42,044 nt of DNA from CAYWIT01 sp964458415 (GTDB lineage: Bacteria > Pseudomonadota > Alphaproteobacteria > Micavibrionales > UBA2020): contig CAYWIT010000021.1 of NCBI GenBank assembly GCA_964458415.1, positions 1 to 42,044 of the forward strand, given 5' to 3'. A model generated the notes under the pieces. The model searched no databases, was not told where the DNA came from, and was given only the letters and a program-made list of their open reading frames with translations. Shown here in pieces: positions 24,824 through 31,429 of this stretch. The stretch's first letter is position 1. Every line of letters starts with the position of its first letter. Position numbers and translations under genes: made by a program.

Positions 24824-25085
24824 GTGACAACCTCCATCAAAAAATTAAGTCTTCATGTTCAATATATCATGGCCGCCTTCTCCTGATTCAACGGCTATAG
24901 AGCGACCTATCCTTCATCGCCAGCTCAGGATGGGGCTGCCCCTCTTGGGAAACTGTTTACGTCCTTTGCGCCCTGTGCAAATCCGGCACAGTCGCCTATT
25001 TGTGAATGGCCTTCAAGACCAATGCACCCCCGAACCGATTCTCTTCACCGGAATCCGGACGGAACCTGAAAAGCGAGAAAATATT

Positions 25086-25931
25086 ATGAGGCTGGATTTT
25101 AGATTTAAAACATTCGCGCTGGTCCTTGGCGCCATTACTCTTTCCGCCTGCGCGCCAACGCAAGGCACCATTGCCAATGGCGGAGTCGAGCCAAATTTTT
25201 CTTTTCCCGTGACAAATAACGACACGCCCTACAGTCAATGCCTGCTGGGGCTGCAGGCGCTCAAAGCCAGCAACCTGCCGGTCTTTGCCGTTGGCGAAAT
25301 TTCCGACAAGACGGGCCAGATTGATATTGACACCAACGGACGCGCGCTCACACAGGGCGTTTCTGAAATGGTCATCAGCGCTCTGGCAAAATCGGGGAAA
25401 GCCAATCTGGTCGAACGGCTTGATCTGCGCATCCCCCTTGCCGAGGTCAAGCTGGCGGAACAAAACCGCCTGACCCGCAAGGTCGAGGACTATGGCCGTC
25501 TTCCCGCCAGCGATTTTATCGTTGTCGGCGCATTGACCGAGTTGAATTATAACATCGTCAGCGGCGGCGCACAGCTCTATGTCCGCGGCATCGGCGGCGG
25601 CGCACGGACCGTCATCATCAATGTTGCGCTTGATCTGCGTGTCATCGATTCGCGCGACTTCAGGGTCAGATACGTTTCGACCCTGCAAAAGCAGATTTAC
25701 GGCTACGAGGTGGAGGCCAACGTCTTCCGCTTCTTCGGCAATAACCTTATCGAATTTGACGCCGGGGCGATTCGGAACGAACCGATGCAGCTTGGCGTCA
25801 GATCCGTCGTGGAAATGGGCGTGTACCAGATCATGACGGACTTTCTCGGTCTTCCGGTATCGGAGAGCTGCGATCTCATGAAGACCGACCATATGTCTAA
25901 AAAACTGGAACAGCTCGCACCTGAACTTTAA
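25086..25931 (+). CDS. csgG: CsgG/HfaB-family outer-membrane secretion lipoprotein
   Basis: CsgG forms a nonameric outer-membrane pore that exports curli subunits; its relative HfaB anchors the Caulobacter holdfast. The 281-residue protein has a lipoprotein signal with lipobox LSAC and lipidated Cys22. The CsgG domain follows: VFAVGEISDKTGQ, then ALTQGVSEMVISALAKSGKA, VERLDLRIPLAEVKLAEQN, the constriction/transmembrane region FIVVGALTELNYNIVSGGAQ and YVRGIGGGARTV, and the conserved YGYEVEANVFRFF-like block near 205-215. ATG 25086 follows GAG 8 bases upstream. A longer frame from 24855 lacks any export signal. It heads an operon with three downstream genes; no csgE or csgF was seen. Confidence 0.88.
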   Translation: MRLDFRFKTFALVLGAITLSACAPTQGTIANGGVEPNFSFPVTNNDTPYSQCLLGLQALKASNLPVFAVGEISDKTGQIDIDTNGRALTQGVSEMVISALAKSGKANLVERLDLRIPLAEVKLAEQNRLTRKVEDYGRLPASDFIVVGALTELNYNIVSGGAQLYVRGIGGGARTVIINVALDLRVIDSRDFRVRYVSTLQKQIYGYEVEANVFRFFGNNLIEFDAGAIRNEPMQLGVRSVVEMGVYQIMTDFLGLPVSESCDLMKTDHMSKKLEQLAPEL

Positions 25932-25952
25932 TCAACAAAATGGAGAATACGT

Positions 25953-26996
25953 ATGAAAACGCATTTCAAAAACAAAAAAAGTCTTTTTCTGGCGACCGCT
26001 GCCGTCGTTGTCATGGGCACCGGCCTGATTTCAGCACCGGCACAAGCCTTTGATTCGGTGAACTGGTCCTGGGACAAAACCGTCACGGAGAATGTTCTGA
26101 AGGAGGTCACCGTCAATATTGAATCCAACCCCTCCGGCATGCTGGAACTGGAAAAGATCCAGACACAGGTCGGTGACGTCACCGCGAACTCTTCAATCCA
26201 TAACATCAGCAACAATCCCCCTGAAGAGGGCGATGGCTTTGTCCAGATCGAGGATTACTTCCTCTTCGTCACATCAACCGATGACACCACAGACCCAAGC
26301 GGGATTGAGCCCGTTGCGCCGTTTCTTGGAAGCGAGGGCCAGTTGACGGCCGAGCTTCTGCCCGGCGGAACGTTCGACGAAGGCGCCGATATCATGCAGG
26401 GTACCGTCCACGTCTTTGGCGAGCTGCCGATTGTTCCCGAAGGCGCGCAAAACGGCCTGGACCTGCCGGAAATCGCCAGCACAGCAACCGCTGTGGGCAA
26501 CAACCAGTCTATCACCAGCGATGTCTCGCTCGAGCTGCATGACGGCCAGTTCCTTTATGGCGGCTACGACTCGGAAAACAGCGCACAGCTGACCAGCCTC
26601 GACACCAGCGGCGTCTCTGGCAACGTCAACACCAATGCGGCGGCTTTCCTGACGTTCGCAGGGGCGCTGCAGGGCATTACCCCTGCCAGCGTCAGCGCAA
26701 GCTCTGACGTCGGCGAAATCCTCAATGCCAGCGTAGACAGCGCAGCAACCGCCGTGGGCAACAATATCGACATCACGCTGGCTGCTGCAACGCCGGATGA
26801 TGCCTTCATGCTTGCGGACGTGACGCAATATTCCTTTGCGAATATTTCCGCAACCTCGACGGTCGCCGACGTGACAGTGAACAATTATGCCAACCTGGCT
26901 GCTCTGGAAGGACCACTGGTCAATTCCGCAGCAACCGCGGTCGGCAACAACTTCGCTGTCAAGCTGACGTCTCCGTTGTCGGCTAACCCACTCTAA
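25953..26996 (+). CDS. Secreted repeat protein, likely CsgG substrate (curlin/HfaD-like)
   Basis: This 347-residue protein has a signal peptide (cleavage likely after AQA, about residue 32) and a low-lysine mature part rich in Ala, Ser, Thr, Asn and Val, typical of beta-solenoid or amyloid-like surface proteins. Three near-identical nine-residue motifs occur: STATAVGNN (176-184), SAATAVGNN (263-271) and SAATAVGNN (325-333), each followed by a short alternating hydrophobic strand. ATA(V/I)GN-type repeats recall holdfast-anchor and curlin-like proteins, but I cannot assign the family. GGAG precedes the ATG. It begins 21 bp after csgG, so export through that pore is the natural reading. Confidence 0.78.
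   Translation: MKTHFKNKKSLFLATAAVVVMGTGLISAPAQAFDSVNWSWDKTVTENVLKEVTVNIESNPSGMLELEKIQTQVGDVTANSSIHNISNNPPEEGDGFVQIEDYFLFVTSTDDTTDPSGIEPVAPFLGSEGQLTAELLPGGTFDEGADIMQGTVHVFGELPIVPEGAQNGLDLPEIASTATAVGNNQSITSDVSLELHDGQFLYGGYDSENSAQLTSLDTSGVSGNVNTNAAAFLTFAGALQGITPASVSASSDVGEILNASVDSAATAVGNNIDITLAAATPDDAFMLADVTQYSFANISATSTVADVTVNNYANLAALEGPLVNSAATAVGNNFAVKLTSPLSANPL
26478..26504 (+). repeat. ATAVGNN repeat unit 1
   Basis: Encodes STATAVGNN, residues 176-184 of the 25953 protein. The DNA shares the GCAACCGC core and GGCAACAA end with the other two units. Confidence 0.8.
26739..26765 (+). repeat. ATAVGNN repeat unit 2
   Basis: Encodes SAATAVGNN, residues 263-271, 87 residues after unit 1. It is followed by IDITLA, an alternating strand. 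Confidence 0.8.
26925..26951 (+). repeat. ATAVGNN repeat unit 3
   Basis: Encodes SAATAVGNN, residues 325-333, 62 residues after unit 2 and close to the C-terminus. It is followed by FAVKL. The first codon is TCC instead of AGC and the Val codon differs, so the protein motif is conserved beyond the DNA. Confidence 0.8.
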
Positions 26997-27012
26997 CCCA
27001 CTTCCCCGAGAG

Positions 27013-27049
27013 GCTGCCCCGGGCGCGACATCCGCCGCGTCCGGGCAGC
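27013..27049. other. Strong intergenic hairpin inside the csgG operon
   Basis: GCTGCCC (27013-27019) pairs with GGGCAGC (27043-27049). After a one-base bulge, GGGCGCG (27021-27027) pairs with CGCGTCC (27036-27042) with one G-U pair, and the loop has 8 bases. No T-tract follows, so it looks like an mRNA stabiliser or processing site after the abundant substrate gene, or a weak attenuator, rather than a full terminator. Confidence 0.6.
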
Positions 27050-27069
27050 ATCCGGAACAGGAGTATACC

Positions 27070-27471
27070 ATGCGAAATTGTTTCCGATACATACGTCCCA
27101 GTCTGGCGCTCGCTCTCTTTTTTCCAACGCTGGCGCAGGCGCAGATGACCCAGCAGCCCTGGACTTTTGCCCAGCAGAACCGCGCATCCATTGCCGCGCT
27201 CATGCAGCAGACTGAAAACCCCGCAGCGCTGGCGGTCCCCGCTTCCAATGATATTCTTATCTGCGGCGGCGGCACCGGAGAATCCTCCGCGACAGCAAAC
27301 TCGACCTGCATTATTCTGAACCAGGCGACAGGGGATATCCAGCTCGGGCAGGATTCAAATGGCGACCAGACCGCCTCCAGCCTGAATGAAAACAGCACAG
27401 CAGCGCCCGAAAGCGCCTCCGACGACGTCCTCGCCACACTGGTCGGGGAGACTCAACCAACCCTGCAATAA
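27070..27471 (+). CDS. Small secreted protein of the csgG operon
   Basis: This 133-residue protein has a signal peptide (cleavage likely after AQA, about residue 25). The acidic, Asn/Gln/Ser/Ala-rich mature part starts QMTQQPWTFAQQNR. Two cysteines (ILICGGG and STCIIL) could form a disulfide. The stretch IQLGQDSNGDQTAS faintly resembles one curlin repeat (Gln-x-Gly-x-x-Asn pattern), but one partial unit is weak evidence. CAGGAG precedes the ATG. The position suggests a minor fibre subunit, nucleator or chaperone. No known family was recognised. Confidence 0.7.
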   Translation: MRNCFRYIRPSLALALFFPTLAQAQMTQQPWTFAQQNRASIAALMQQTENPAALAVPASNDILICGGGTGESSATANSTCIILNQATGDIQLGQDSNGDQTASSLNENSTAAPESASDDVLATLVGETQPTLQ

Positions 27472-27482
27472 AGGAGAACATC

Positions 27483-27704
27483 ATGCACGAAGACCTTACC
27501 GGAAAAAGAATGGAGCTGATCTACGCCGAAATCAAAAAAACTTGGGACAAACTGACCGATGCCGAAGTCAAGTACTATAACGGCCGGCAGGGGCTATTCT
27601 ACGAAAAACTCCAGCAAAAATACAATATTTCGCAAGACGAGGCCCGCAAACGCATGCGCGCCATCGAGAAAATCTGCGGCAAATACGAGGAGAGCGCCGC
27701 CTGA
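27483..27704 (+). CDS. CsbD-like small stress protein
   Basis: This 73-residue charged helical protein carries the CsbD-type layout: EIKKTWDKLTDAEVKYYNGR, then LFYEKLQQKYNISQDEARKR, compared with the family pattern K-x2-WGKLTDDD...G...L.G.IQ.RYG. CsbD proteins are abundant, stress-induced and of unknown biochemical role. AAGGAG lies 8 bases before the ATG, and the gene follows the secreted protein by 11 bp, so it is co-transcribed with it. A terminator follows directly. Confidence 0.75.
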   Translation: MHEDLTGKRMELIYAEIKKTWDKLTDAEVKYYNGRQGLFYEKLQQKYNISQDEARKRMRAIEKICGKYEESAA

Positions 27705-27734
27705 CCCTTATTTTAAAATTAATTTCAGACCATC

Positions 27735-27767
27735 GACCGGGGTGAAGTATTTCTCCCCGGTCTTTTT
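27735..27767 (+). terminator. Rho-independent terminator of the csgG operon
   Basis: GACCGGGG (27735-27742) pairs with CCCCGGTC (27755-27762) around a 12-base loop, followed by TTTTT. It closes the unit that starts at csgG. Confidence 0.88.
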
Positions 27768-27789
27768 CTATACGGAGATGAATGTTTTT

Positions 27790-27803
27790 TTGACAGATAT
27801 CAA
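27790..27803. promoter_or_regulatory. Fnr/FixK-type box upstream of CBS gene
   Basis: TTGAC-AGAT-ATCAA is an exact match to TTGAY-N4-RTCAA, about 98 bp before the ATG at 27895. TTGACA inside it looks like a -35, but no matching -10 lies 16-18 bp downstream, so activation from a class II position is more likely than simple overlap. Confidence 0.65.
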
Positions 27804-27822
27804 TTTTGCTCTCCGGTCGTCA

Positions 27823-27836
27823 TGGTCAAATGACCA
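27823..27836. promoter_or_regulatory. 14-bp palindrome in the CBS gene leader
   Basis: TGGTCA-AA-TGACCA has perfect 6-bp arms. It lies 20 bp after the Fnr-type box and about 60 bp before the CBS start. It could be a second operator or an RNA-independent site; the binding protein is unknown. Confidence 0.35.
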
Positions 27837-27894
27837 AGACGCTTTCTGCCGAACGGCAACGTCAGTTCAACATCTAATGGCAAGGAGACTTCAC

Positions 27895-28341
27895 ATGAAA
27901 ACGAAATCCAGAACGCTGAGAGTCAAGGATCTCATGGTCAGCAACCCGGCATGGATAGATCCTGATGCAACACTGCAGGAAGCCGCCATACGCATGGAAG
28001 AGGTCGATTGCGGCGTCCTGCCTGTTGGAAAGGAAGACGACATAAAAGGTATCATTACAGACCGCGATATTGTTATCCGCGCCATTGCTGCCGGCAAGGA
28101 TCCGCGCAAGGAGCATGTCAACAAATATATGACCGATGATGTCTTCAGCTGTCAGGAAACAGACTCCCTTGAAGCGGCCATCAGGCAAATGTATGAACAC
28201 CAGATCAGCCGCCTTGTGGTCAAGGATGACGAGGATGAAATGATCGGCATTCTCTCCCTTGGCAGCGTTCTGAAAAACGAAATCACTCCGGCAGAAATGA
28301 CCAGAATCGTCTGCGAAGCGGCCTGTTCAAAAGCGGCATAA
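27895..28341 (+). CDS. Tandem CBS-domain protein
   Basis: This 148-residue protein is a pair of CBS domains: VKDLMVSNPAWIDPDATLQE with GIITDRDIVIRAIA, and VNKYMTDDVFSCQETDSLEA with GILSLGSVLKN. Such stand-alone pairs bind adenine nucleotides and act as energy or redox sensors on unknown partners. A short C-terminal tail holds a Cys in EAACSKAA. I chose the ATG at 27895 with AAGGAG 7 bases upstream. The Fnr-type box upstream and the second CBS protein at 32193 suggest a role in low-oxygen physiology. Confidence 0.88.
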   Translation: MKTKSRTLRVKDLMVSNPAWIDPDATLQEAAIRMEEVDCGVLPVGKEDDIKGIITDRDIVIRAIAAGKDPRKEHVNKYMTDDVFSCQETDSLEAAIRQMYEHQISRLVVKDDEDEMIGILSLGSVLKNEITPAEMTRIVCEAACSKAA

Positions 28342-28354
28342 CGTCTTTATTGTG

Positions 28355-28393
28355 CTCCGGCGGCGGGCCCTTCCTTCCGCGCCGCTGCCGGAG
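28355..28393. other. GC-rich hairpin after the CBS gene
   Basis: CTCCGGCGGCGG (28355-28366) pairs with CCGCTGCCGGAG (28382-28393) with one G-U pair. No T-tract follows. It sits just after the stop and before the next Fnr-type box, so a terminator-like or 3'-end protecting role is plausible. The outer stem sequence is shared with the hairpin at 29785. Confidence 0.5.
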
Positions 28394-28413
28394 GACCGCC
28401 GCAAAACGGTTTT

Positions 28414-28427
28414 TTGATAAACGTCAA
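28414..28427. promoter_or_regulatory. Fnr/FixK-type box upstream of the 28497-dps unit
   Basis: TTGAT-AAAC-GTCAA is an exact match to TTGAY-N4-RTCAA, with its centre about 76 bp before the ATG at 28497. TATTCA at 28437 is a poor -10 at 17 bp from TTGATA, so direct activation by a Crp/Fnr protein is plausible. Confidence 0.65.
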
Positions 28428-28496
28428 AGCGTGGCCTATTCAGCCCTGCTTTGCTGGAGCATAACAGCCTGCAACTAAAGAGGGACGGCACAGAAA

Positions 28497-29303
28497 ATGA
28501 CACCCGTATTTCAACGACGACCGGAAGAAACCGTTACAAACCCCGCGCGCTTCTACGCCAGTCCAGGAGAAATTCTGGCCGACAAGGGGCTGACCGTAGA
28601 GCAAAAGGCCGCTGCACTTAAAAACTGGGAGATGGACCAGAAAGCTTTGAGCGTTGTCGAAACGGAAGGCACCGCGCCTTCAGGGGATATTATTTCCTCA
28701 GGCGAAATTCTACGTGAAATTCTCCTGACAGAACAGGAGCTTGAGGAAGAACCGCCGGAAACGCTGACCGCGCGCGAGGCGGTAGGCACTTTTTATGATA
28801 TAGAGAATCTGCAGGCTGCAACCGATGAACTACAGAGCAGCGGCTTTATGCGGCAGGAATTGAGCGTGCTCGCCGACGAGCGCGTGATCAGGAAGAAGCT
28901 GGGCCGTCTTTATCAAAGCATGGAAGAGGCTGCCGACGATCCGGCGGCGCCACGCAGCGTTTTCATCTCGCAGGAAACAATGGGCACGGCGGAAGGGGCG
29001 GTCATCGGCCTTCCGCTCTATACGGCAGCCACTGCCGCGGGAGGACTTGCCATCGCCACCGGCAGCACGATACTCGAGATTATTCTGGCCGCGATTACAG
29101 CGGGCGGCGCCGGTGCCGGAATCGGCACGATTCTGGCGATGCTTATTGCCAAAAACCATGCCCGGGAATTGCAACAACAAATAGACAAAGGCGGGCTCCT
29201 GCTTTGGGTCAACCTACGCTCTCCGGAAAAAGAAAAGCTGGCCTGCAAAATCCTGAAAAAATACGCCGCGCATGACGTTCATGTGCACGAAATAACATTA
29301 TAA
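28497..29303 (+). CDS. Glycine-zipper membrane-associated stress protein
   Basis: This 268-residue protein is of a type common in alphaproteobacteria but without assigned function. The N-terminal block reads NPARFYASPGEILADKGLTV then EQKAAALKNWEMDQKAL, a recurrent start in this group. A ferredoxin-like half follows (GTFYDIENLQAATDELQSSG). About residues 165-220 hold a hydrophobic Gly/Ala zipper (GAVIGLPLYTAATAAGGLAI and ITAGGAGAGIGTILAMLIA), then a second regulatory-type domain ending HDVHVHEITL. It probably associates with the inner membrane. It lies 10 bp before dps under the Fnr-type box, suggesting a stress role. Confidence 0.75.
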   Translation: MTPVFQRRPEETVTNPARFYASPGEILADKGLTVEQKAAALKNWEMDQKALSVVETEGTAPSGDIISSGEILREILLTEQELEEEPPETLTAREAVGTFYDIENLQAATDELQSSGFMRQELSVLADERVIRKKLGRLYQSMEEAADDPAAPRSVFISQETMGTAEGAVIGLPLYTAATAAGGLAIATGSTILEIILAAITAGGAGAGIGTILAMLIAKNHARELQQQIDKGGLLLWVNLRSPEKEKLACKILKKYAAHDVHVHEITL

Positions 29304-29313
29304 GGAGGAAACC

Positions 29314-29766
29314 ATGACCGAATCCATGCCATCCACAAGCGGACTCAAAACCTTTCTGGCTGATACCTATGCCCTGATGATCAAGACGCATACCTTCCAC
29401 TGGAACGTGGCCGATCCCCATTTCCGCAGCCTGCACCTGCTGTTTGAAGACCAGTATAAGGATCTGTTCGAAGCAACAGATATTGTGGCAGAGCGCATTA
29501 AAGCGCTCGGAGACTACGCGCCGGGCGGACTGGAAAGTTTTCTGGAGCTGACCTCGATTAATGATCCGGGGGAAGAAACAGACGCCGGTGAAATGCTGGA
29601 ACACCTGATTGCGGACCACGCGAACCTGACCCGCCGCGCCAAGGAATGCGTCAAGGCCGCCGATCAATCTGGCGATGCGGCCACAACAGACCTGCTGCTG
29701 GGAAGAATCCGCGAGCACGAAAAGCAGATCTGGATGATGAAAAGCATGCAGAACCACCGCGCCTAG
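29314..29766 (+). CDS. dps: Dps-family mini-ferritin
   Basis: Dps forms a 12-subunit shell that oxidises and stores iron with H2O2 and may bind DNA. The 150-residue length is standard. The intersubunit ferroxidase ligands are visible in KTHTFHWNVADPHFRSLHLL and FEDQYKDLFEATDIVAERI (His near 29, His41, Asp near 46-50, Glu near 53). The N-terminus is short and not lysine-rich, so DNA binding is not assured. AAGGAGG lies just upstream of the ATG. It is second in the unit preceded by the Fnr-type box, which fits control of iron and peroxide on oxygen shifts. Confidence 0.93.
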   Translation: MTESMPSTSGLKTFLADTYALMIKTHTFHWNVADPHFRSLHLLFEDQYKDLFEATDIVAERIKALGDYAPGGLESFLELTSINDPGEETDAGEMLEHLIADHANLTRRAKECVKAADQSGDAATTDLLLGRIREHEKQIWMMKSMQNHRA

Positions 29767-29784
29767 GCGCAGAACCTGTAACCG

Positions 29785-29814
29785 CTCCGGCACCGGAAAC
29801 AGCCGGTGCCGGAG
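29785..29814. terminator. Perfect 12-bp hairpin between convergent dps and MBL-rhodanese
   Basis: CTCCGGCACCGG (29785-29796) and CCGGTGCCGGAG (29803-29814) form a perfect stem with loop AAACAG. There is no T-tract on either strand. Its place between convergent ends suggests bidirectional termination or 3'-end protection. Confidence 0.5.
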
Positions 29815-29855
29815 ACAACCCGTAATGGTACGGCCTGAAATGACGCTTCACCGCC

Positions 29856-31235
29856 TCAGGCCGCCTTTTTGCGCATCCCGGAATGCCATGACTCCTTATA
29901 CGCCTTGCCGGAACCCAGGCAAACCTCGACATCCTCGAACTTTGCGCGCTTCAACAGCGACGCGGCGATAATGGCCCGCTTGCCATCATTGCAAAAAGCG
30001 ACAATGCCCCTGTCACGCGGCAGGCTGGCAATCTGCTGCTGGATATCCCCGACCCAGATCCGCCGCGCCTGCTCCACAGGCGCTTCACTGCACTCCAGAC
30101 GGCTCCGCACGTCCAGAAGCAAGGGCGGGCTTTTTCCCTCGATTTTTTGCCGCAGATCGCCCACGGCAACCACGGGAATGCTGGCCATCGGATATCCCCT
30201 GATATTCCATGCGGCCATTCCGTCAACCAGCCAGGCCGTCGCATTATCATAGCCCATCCGCATCAGCTGCAGCCGCGCCTCCAGCACATCGCTCTCTTTA
30301 TCGGCGACGATACCGATATCCCGGTCATAGGGCAGGAACCATCCTGCCATCGGCGATAATTTGTCCAGAGGGATGCTGAGACTGCCTGCGATATGCGCGC
30401 CGGCAAAAGCCTCCGCCGCGCGCACATCCAGTACGATCATTTTATTTCTTTCAAGATGTTCGAAGAAATATTCAGCCTTGACGGGTTTTGGCTCCGGCAG
30501 CTTGGCGACCAGAGCGATTCCCTGCTGGTTAAGCTTTTCCATCTGGCGAAAATAAGGGGCATAGTGATGCTCTTCGCCCATCTTGTGCCGGATAAAATTC
30601 TTGCGGTTTTTCTGCAGGACAGGATTATAAAGACGCTCATAACCCATTGTGGAATAGCGTCTTTCGGATATGTTCAGGCCGCAAAATGAACCATAGCCGT
30701 GTGCAGGGTACAGAATAACATGATCGCCCAGCGGCAACAGCTTTTCATGAATACTGTCATAGAGCCTGCCGGCCAGCTCTTCTTTCATCATGCTGTAAAG
30801 GTCTGTCCGGCCGACATCGCCGGGGAAAAGCGCATCTCCGGTAAAAACGGCAAACGGCCTTTCATCGCCATTGCGGCTTGCCATGAGGATCGAGATGCTT
30901 TCCGGCGTATGCCCCGGCGTTTCAAGAATACGCAGGCTCAGCGCACCATATTCAAACCTGTCCCCCTCCCGGACGCTTTCCCCGTATTTAAATGATAGCG
31001 ATGACCCGTGAAGGATGTGGGCATTGGTGCGCCGCGACAGCTCCAGAGACCCGATGATAAAATCCTCATGACGGTGCGTTTCGAAAATATGGGTGATCTG
31101 CACGCCATGCCGGTTCGCCAGATCGACATAGATTCTACAGTCCCGCCGCGGGTCAATAACGGCCGCTGTTCCGTTATCCCCGACAATATAAGATATCTGG
31201 CTCAGCCCCTCTGCATACACAGCTTCAAAAAACAT
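29856..31235 (-). CDS. MBL-fold hydrolase with two rhodanese domains
   Basis: This 459-residue protein has an N-terminal metallo-beta-lactamase domain (1-240) like persulfide dioxygenase/glyoxalase II, then two rhodanese domains. The metal motif reads THRHEDF (His54, His56, Asp58), with Phe where the fourth residue is normally His. GHTPES and GDALFPGDVGRTD supply other ligands. The first rhodanese domain (about 265-355) has lost its Cys (IVADKES); the second has Cys415 in AFCNDGKRA. A role in sulfide/persulfide or thiosulfate handling is likely. ATG 31235 has GGAGG upstream; a frame extension to 31280 is less likely. It is divergent from the Crp/Fnr gene, with two Fnr-type sites between. Confidence 0.85.
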   Translation of the reverse strand: MFFEAVYAEGLSQISYIVGDNGTAAVIDPRRDCRIYVDLANRHGVQITHIFETHRHEDFIIGSLELSRRTNAHILHGSSLSFKYGESVREGDRFEYGALSLRILETPGHTPESISILMASRNGDERPFAVFTGDALFPGDVGRTDLYSMMKEELAGRLYDSIHEKLLPLGDHVILYPAHGYGSFCGLNISERRYSTMGYERLYNPVLQKNRKNFIRHKMGEEHHYAPYFRQMEKLNQQGIALVAKLPEPKPVKAEYFFEHLERNKMIVLDVRAAEAFAGAHIAGSLSIPLDKLSPMAGWFLPYDRDIGIVADKESDVLEARLQLMRMGYDNATAWLVDGMAAWNIRGYPMASIPVVAVGDLRQKIEGKSPPLLLDVRSRLECSEAPVEQARRIWVGDIQQQIASLPRDRGIVAFCNDGKRAIIAASLLKRAKFEDVEVCLGSGKAYKESWHSGMRKKAA

Positions 31236-31306
31236 AATGACCTCCAAAATTTTAAACGCCTGTTTTAAATTGTCTTTCATTTCAGCATGCGCTTGTCATC
31301 ATATAT

Positions 31307-31320
31307 GTGATTTTCATCAC
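31307..31320. promoter_or_regulatory. Crp/Fnr-type palindrome proximal to MBL-rhodanese
   Basis: GTGAT-TTTC-ATCAC is a perfect inverted repeat that differs from the Fnr box only at the outermost base of each arm, resembling a Crp/Fnr hybrid site. It lies 72-85 bp before the MBL-rhodanese start and 38 bp centre to centre from the second box. Confidence 0.55.
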
Positions 31321-31344
31321 GCCGCGCCGCCCATCTTTATTAAA

Positions 31345-31374
31345 TTGATAAAAATCACGCACAGAATATATAAT
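31345..31374 (+). promoter_or_regulatory. Promoter with embedded Fnr-type box for the Crp/Fnr gene
   Basis: TTGATA (31345-31350), an 18-bp spacer and TATAAT (31369-31374) form a near-consensus promoter. The Fnr-type box TTGAT-AAAA-ATCAC (31345-31358; one mismatch) covers its -35, so binding here should block RNA polymerase. The simplest reading is autorepression by the 31430 product. Confidence 0.6.
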
Positions 31375-31429
31375 TGAGCTATTATATACTTAGGGTTGTA
31401 TTCACTGCATTAATTTTATGGGTGTATTC

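Noticed and set aside
24855..25085. N-terminal extension of csgG
   Set aside because: It would bury the lipoprotein signal peptide, and the ATG at 25086 places the lipobox Cys at residue 22 as expected.
26274..27437. Minus-strand open frame of 387 codons across the repeat protein and the next secreted gene
   Set aside because: The plus-strand genes have signal peptides, ribosome binding sites and operon spacing; the minus frame has none and spans the intergenic hairpin.
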